NCBI GenBank assembly: GCA_014764075.1
Contig: JACXUE010000058.1
Coordinates: 1 to 9,524 of the forward strand
Direction: 5' to 3'
Source of the DNA: Sulfuricurvum sp.
GTDB taxonomy: Bacteria; Campylobacterota; Campylobacteria; Campylobacterales; Sulfurimonadaceae
Length of the DNA: 9,524 nucleotides
The notes below the pieces were generated by a model. It had not been told where the DNA came from. It ran no database searches and was given only the letters and a program-made list of their open reading frames with translations. Below, piece by piece: positions 7,030-9,524 of this stretch (positions are counted from its first letter, which is position 1; each line of letters opens with the position of its first letter). A program made the translations under genes and the position numbers.

Positions 7030-7362
7030 TCACCCGCAAGAAGGGACGTTTCCAGAATCAGAACCGTATTCAAACAAGAAATCACGTAGATCTTGTGATT
7101 TGCTTTTGAAAGCTTCACCGTTGAAATAGGCCGCTGATTTGTCATTAGCGTGAGCTTTGATGATTTTTTCTCCGCCATTCGCAAAAAGGTCATCCCACTC
7201 TTCTTGAGTATGCATAGCAGCACCTTTGGTCCCGTTACCATGACATTTTTTACAGTTTTTCAAATAGACTTTTTGACCTTTTTTAATATCGGCAGATGCC
7301 GCTGTGCTCATCATCCCAACTGCAACAAGTGCAGCAAGCAAAAATGAAGTTGATTTCATCAT
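7030..7362 (-). CDS. Small periplasmic c-type cytochrome
   Basis: A 110-aa secreted monoheme cytochrome c, likely an electron carrier in the periplasm. Residues 1-24 are a signal peptide (hydrophobic core LLAALVAVGMMST, cleavage after ASA). The mature part starts with KKGQKVYLKNCKKCHGNG; the CKKCH heme-binding motif is at 37-41, with H41 as the proximal ligand. The distal ligand is not obvious: the only mature methionine is M50, nine residues after H41, and the other candidates are H51 and H71. A lone cysteine, C109, sits one residue before the end. The start at 7362 has AAAGGA (7374-7369) 6 nt away; a second ATG follows immediately. It is flanked by spacers on both sides and is probably transcribed alone. 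The partner oxidase or donor is not in the window. Confidence 0.87.
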   Translation of the reverse strand: MMKSTSFLLAALVAVGMMSTAASADIKKGQKVYLKNCKKCHGNGTKGAAMHTQEEWDDLFANGGEKIIKAHANDKSAAYFNGEAFKSKSQDLRDFLFEYGSDSGNVPSCG

Positions 7363-7410
7363 TCCATTTCCTTTATGTTATTGGTATATCGGCACAATGA
7401 TAACACGTTA

Positions 7411-7416
7411 AGTATA
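7411..7416 (-). promoter_or_regulatory. Candidate -10 box for the cytochrome c gene
   Basis: TATACT on the - strand lies about 50 nt before the start codon, giving a leader of roughly 40 nt with a good ribosome site. The sequence upstream of it is almost purely A/T and includes a 7-bp A/T inverted repeat at 7424-7440 (AATTAAT / ATTAATT). That could act as an UP-type element or simply reflect composition. No -35 consensus is seen. Confidence 0.35.
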
Positions 7417-7450
7417 AATGAATAATTAATAAAATTAATTGAAGAGACTT

Positions 7451-7696
7451 TTATTCTTCTTCCTCAACTCTCTCTTCTTTTACCTTGTCTGCTCGCACTT
7501 CAAAACGAATTTTGTCTTGACGAATTTTTCGATACGCTTTGTACTGCGCTTTTTTGAGTTCTTCACCCTTTAGTCCTACTTCTGCGCCGATCTCTTCGGG
7601 AGAGAGCCCCGCTTCGTTCATCTCATAAATACGTGCCAATACTTCACGGATCGTTTTATCGGGGTTGTAACGCAACCATAATGAGTTTTCCAACAT
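7451..7696 (-). CDS. Conserved-looking 81-aa protein of unknown function
   Basis: I do not recognise this family. The product is highly charged. Residues 13-30 (DKTIREVLARIYEMNEAG) look helical, and LSPEEIGAEVGLKGEELKKA (31-50) has the look of a helix-turn-helix with a Gly in the turn. A basic stretch follows (YKAYRKIRQDKIRF, 52-65), then an acidic tail of glutamates. It could be a small DNA- or RNA-binding factor, but that is inference. There is good reason to think it is real: its ATG overlaps the serB stop by one base (TAATG), and AAAGG lies 7 nt upstream of the ATG. Co-expression with serB is therefore likely. No cysteines, signal peptide or membrane segment are present. Confidence 0.65.
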   Translation of the reverse strand: MLENSLWLRYNPDKTIREVLARIYEMNEAGLSPEEIGAEVGLKGEELKKAQYKAYRKIRQDKIRFEVRADKVKEERVEEEE

Positions 7697-8322
7697 TAAA
7701 ATACCTTTGTAATAATCTGTGTGAGATTTTTGGTATCGACGATCACATTCGCCTCTTTTTTAAGAACCTCTTTGGCGCAAAAGGCTACGCGTGTCCCCGC
7801 ATGGGCAAACATAGATCGATCGTTCGCACCATCTCCGACCACCATTGTCTCCGCTTCGCTAATACCGAAAAGTCCTTGAAGGCGTTGCAACATATCCCCC
7901 TTGGAATAATCGAACATCATATCGCCGCCGACCAGTCCTGTGAGCTTTCCATCCTTCGAATGCAAAACATTCGAGAAATCAGCATCGTATCCGAGTATGT
8001 TTTTCGCATACGACGTTGCCGTTCTAAACCCGCCGCTGAAACATACCACTTTGATGCCGCGCTCTTTCAGTGCCGCAATCGTCTCTACCGCGCCGTTCAT
8101 ATATGGCAAATTTTGACAAATCTCTTCGACAAGACCAAACTCCAACCCTTTTAAAAGAGTGACACGCTGTTGTAGGGACTCAAAAAAATCGAGTTCCCCA
8201 TTCATCGCCCGCTCGGTGATCGCACTCACCTGTTCACCGATTCCAAACGCTTCGGCAAAAAAATCAATCGTCTCCCCATCCATAAGGGTCGAATCAAAAT
8301 CAAATACTGCTAATTTAATCAA
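7696..8322 (-). CDS. serB: Phosphoserine phosphatase
   Basis: A 208-aa cytoplasmic HAD-superfamily phosphatase that would release serine from O-phosphoserine, the last step of serine synthesis. All four HAD motifs are present: DFDST (8-12, nucleophile D8 and acid/base D10), SGG (96-98), K141 in the KGD motif, and VVGDGANDRSM (161-171) with metal-binding D164 and D168. The cap region includes MDGETIDFFAEAFG and TERAMNGELDFFESLQQRV, which match the SerB substrate-cap pattern (E17, F46). The length fits the short form lacking an N-terminal ACT domain. The start codon is TTG at 8322-8320; AGG (8330-8328) is 5 nt away and the protein begins MIKLAVFDFD as relatives do. It diverges from metF and leads a two-gene unit with the 81-aa gene. 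Confidence 0.92.
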   Translation of the reverse strand: MIKLAVFDFDSTLMDGETIDFFAEAFGIGEQVSAITERAMNGELDFFESLQQRVTLLKGLEFGLVEEICQNLPYMNGAVETIAALKERGIKVVCFSGGFRTATSYAKNILGYDADFSNVLHSKDGKLTGLVGGDMMFDYSKGDMLQRLQGLFGISEAETMVVGDGANDRSMFAHAGTRVAFCAKEVLKKEANVIVDTKNLTQIITKVF

Positions 8323-8338
8323 AAGAGCCTGTCCTATT

Positions 8339-8347
8339 TGTTATAAT
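8339..8347 (+). promoter_or_regulatory. Extended -10 promoter of metF
   Basis: TGT plus a perfect TATAAT (8342-8347), the same nine bases as the element before mlaE. A start near 8354 would give a leader of about 20 nt that carries the AAGGG ribosome site at 8363-8367. The expected -35 position falls in the first serB codons and shows no consensus, as is acceptable with an extended -10. Confidence 0.6.
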
Positions 8348-8353
8348 GACGCA

Positions 8354-8381
8354 ATTATATCCAAGGGTAGCTTTTGTTCAA
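8354..8381 (-). promoter_or_regulatory. Promoter of serB, overlapping metF start
   Basis: On the - strand TTGAAC (8381-8376) is separated by 16 nt from a perfect TATAAT (8359-8354). The -35 box overlaps the metF TTG start codon by one base and its first two sense codons. A start near 8347 would leave a leader of about 25 nt before the serB TTG. The two opposing -10 boxes are only 6 bp apart. Confidence 0.55.
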
Positions 8382-9276
8382 ATCGTTTATACAAAAACTC
8401 CGTCACGAGGACTATATCACCCTTGAGACGACACCATCACGCTCAGCTCAGTTCGCCCCGACAATTGAAAAAATCGCCGCATTGGGTCTCGATCAACTCG
8501 TCGATGGATTCAGCACCACCGACAATCCACTGGCTAAACTCAAATACAACGCCCTCTTTGCCGCACAAATGCTTCAGAACCGTTTTCATAAACCGACGTT
8601 GGCGACGATGAGTATGCGAGATCGCAACCGTATCGCATTGCAATCCGATCTTCTGGGTGCGAATGAATCAAATATCCGCGCGATCCTCGCCCTCACGGGC
8701 GATAGCGCCCACTACTCCGATCAACCGCACACCAAAGGGGTATTCGAGGGGAACAGCAAACTCCTCCTCGACATTATCACGACACTGAACAACGGTACCG
8801 ATATGGCGGGGCAAAAACTCCTCGCCCCCGTCCAAGAGATTTACCCTTTCGCCGTGATCGACGCCTACGCCAAAAGCGCCGCGACATTACAGAAGAAAAT
8901 CACCAAAAAGGTGGCTCACGGAGCAATCGCCATCATCTCCCAACCCGTGTATGATCTCGAAATTGCCCGTAAACTGCTCGAAATGATGGCAGAAGCCAAC
9001 CATGAGAACAATGGCTCTTGCGTCCTCGTTTTGGGCTACTTCCCGATCACCAAACTTCGTACCGCCCGCTTTTTAGATGAGAATGTTCCGGGAATATTTG
9101 TACCAAGCGAATGGATCGAAGCGCTTGAAGCGGCATCCCTCATCAGCCCAGAAGAGGAATACCGTGTCGGATTTGAGCTGAGTAAAAACCTTTTCAAAAA
9201 ACTCAAAGCCTTCCATCCCAAAATCCATATTATGACTGCTAATCAGTTTGAGTTAGCCAAAGCGATTTTATCTTAA
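8374..9276 (+). CDS. metF: Methylenetetrahydrofolate reductase family protein (MetF-like)
   Basis: A 300-aa cytoplasmic flavoenzyme expected to reduce 5,10-methylene- to 5,10-methyl-tetrahydrofolate for methionine synthesis. It follows the MetF TIM-barrel order: ITLETTPSR (15-23; E18 corresponds to the catalytic Glu of FEFFPP), ATMSMRDRNRIALQSDLLGA (77-96), ILALTGD (104-110; D110 as in the E. coli LRGD motif), QPVYD (190-194), LGYFPITKLRTARFL (220-234), VPGIFVPSEW (238-247) and HIMTAN (285-290). The RDRNR..LQS..LGA and QPVYD stretches are closer to the MetF part of YitJ/BhmT-MetF proteins than to E. coli MetF, and FEFFPP is changed to LETTPS. It could thus be a variant reductase or a second copy. 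TTG 8374 is the start: AAGGG lies 6 nt upstream and the first ATG is far inside. It diverges from serB. Confidence 0.85.
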   Translation: MFKSFIQKLRHEDYITLETTPSRSAQFAPTIEKIAALGLDQLVDGFSTTDNPLAKLKYNALFAAQMLQNRFHKPTLATMSMRDRNRIALQSDLLGANESNIRAILALTGDSAHYSDQPHTKGVFEGNSKLLLDIITTLNNGTDMAGQKLLAPVQEIYPFAVIDAYAKSAATLQKKITKKVAHGAIAIISQPVYDLEIARKLLEMMAEANHENNGSCVLVLGYFPITKLRTARFLDENVPGIFVPSEWIEALEAASLISPEEEYRVGFELSKNLFKKLKAFHPKIHIMTANQFELAKAILS

Positions 9277-9279
9277 TAG

Positions 9280-9328
9280 CTGATGTTACGCACTTTACGC
9301 TCATAGCTCGGAAAGTGCGTAACATCAG
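9280..9328. repeat. Perfect 17-bp inverted repeat with 15-base spacer
   Basis: Arms at 9280-9296 and 9312-9328 are exact reverse complements; the spacer is ACGCTCATAGCTCGG. It begins 3 bp after the metF stop and lies between converging genes, so it could act as a two-way transcription stop. Neither side carries a clean run of T, however (TTAATAAAAGTTTAATTTT to the right). The long perfect arms and odd spacer also fit a dispersed palindromic element or a cut site next to a mobile segment. Confidence 0.75.
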
Positions 9329-9359
9329 TTAATAAAAGTTTAATTTTGATATTACCCCC

Positions 9360-9524
9360 TTACACAGGGCGTAATTCACCTTTTAAATATTTATGAATGA
9401 CAGAACTAATCAACGTTTGATAGGGTAATCCCTCATGCAACGCACGTGCTTTAATTCTATCTAAATCATCTTCAAGCAATCGGATACTAATCGCTTTTTT
9501 CTTCGTTATTTGCGTATGTGCAAT
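9360..9524 (-). CDS. Ribbon-helix-helix (CopG-like) antitoxin, partial
   Basis: The last 54 codons of a gene running off the right edge; its start is not in the window. The protein shows a ribbon-helix-helix pattern: the basic strand QITKKKAISIRL (5-16), helix 1 EDDLDRIKARALHEG (18-32), the turn LPYQT and helix 2 LISSVIHKYLKGEL. The LPYQTLISSVIHKY stretch is typical of CopG-type antitoxins of chromosomal type II toxin-antitoxin pairs, which bind their own operator as dimers and neutralise a RelE/ParE- or BrnT-type toxin. The toxin gene is not visible; it would lie beyond the right edge. GC is about 35% by hand count, well below metF, which suggests acquisition by transfer. Stop codon TAA is at 9362-9360. 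Confidence 0.75.
   Translation of the reverse strand: MAHTQITKKKAISIRLLEDDLDRIKARALHEGLPYQTLISSVIHKYLKGELRPV

Noticed and set aside
6894..7241. A 115-codon - strand frame overlapping the cytochrome gene
   Set aside because: It uses another frame of the cytochrome coding region and then the spacer; the signal peptide and CKKCH motif clearly fix the real frame.
7424..7440. A/T-only 7-bp inverted repeat between the 81-aa gene and the cytochrome gene
   Set aside because: It is too weak to be a terminator and is expected by chance in an almost pure A/T stretch; it is only mentioned as a possible upstream promoter element.
7633..8154. A 173-codon open frame opposite serB and the 81-aa gene
   Set aside because: Long enough to notice, but it is antisense to the intact HAD motifs of serB, rich in Cys, His and Arg without order, and has no good ribosome site.
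1..9524. tRNA, rRNA, CRISPR arrays, riboswitches, full insertion sequences
   Set aside because: Reading both strands, I saw no repeat-spacer pattern, cloverleaf, transposase or conserved leader structure. The spacers are too short for a riboswitch; the only sizeable inverted repeat is the one after metF.

Overview
The window looks like chromosomal DNA of a free-living Campylobacterota (epsilonproteobacterial) species. The mosaic of an MlaE with an N-terminal STAS domain, a single-MCE MlaD and a PqiC-type lipoprotein, the dense ATGA-coupled gene packing and the moderate GC all suggest a Sulfuricurvum/Sulfurimonas-like organism. That placement is inference from protein character, not a database match.

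Left half, + strand (1-6074): seven genes are packed head to tail with 4-17 bp overlaps or gaps of 2-6 bp. They are a zinc-type ABC binding protein and its permease (znuA-znuB-like), then an Mla/MCE lipid-transport block (mlaE with fused STAS, mlaF, mlaD, an outer-membrane ABC-auxiliary lipoprotein), then an ATP-type 6-phosphofructokinase. The metal ATPase must lie outside, probably just upstream. A TGn-TATAAT element directly before mlaE could start a separate, almost leaderless mla-pfk transcript.

Middle, - strand (6028-8322): a TIGR01777/YfcH-type SDR protein overlaps the 3' end of the phosphofructokinase gene by 47 bp. Next come a small periplasmic c-type cytochrome with its own spacer, an 81-aa conserved-looking protein of unknown role, and phosphoserine phosphatase (serB), whose stop overlaps the start of the 81-aa gene. 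Right part (8323-9276, +): a methylenetetrahydrofolate-reductase family gene (metF) diverges from serB. The two genes share a 51-bp region with interlocking promoters, and both start with TTG. Serine made by SerB is the main one-carbon donor for the folate pool that MetF uses, so the pairing makes metabolic sense.

Right edge (9277-9524): a perfect 17-bp inverted repeat follows metF by 3 bp. After it comes the 3' part of a ribbon-helix-helix (CopG-like) antitoxin gene on the - strand. This strip is clearly AT-richer (about 35% GC by hand count) than metF and probably marks the start of an accessory segment. Every gene-free stretch in the window is shorter than about 140 bases. I did not find a clearly new system; the most original points are the serB/metF promoter overlap, the hybrid MCE operon ending in a glycolytic kinase, and the hairpin at the antitoxin boundary.
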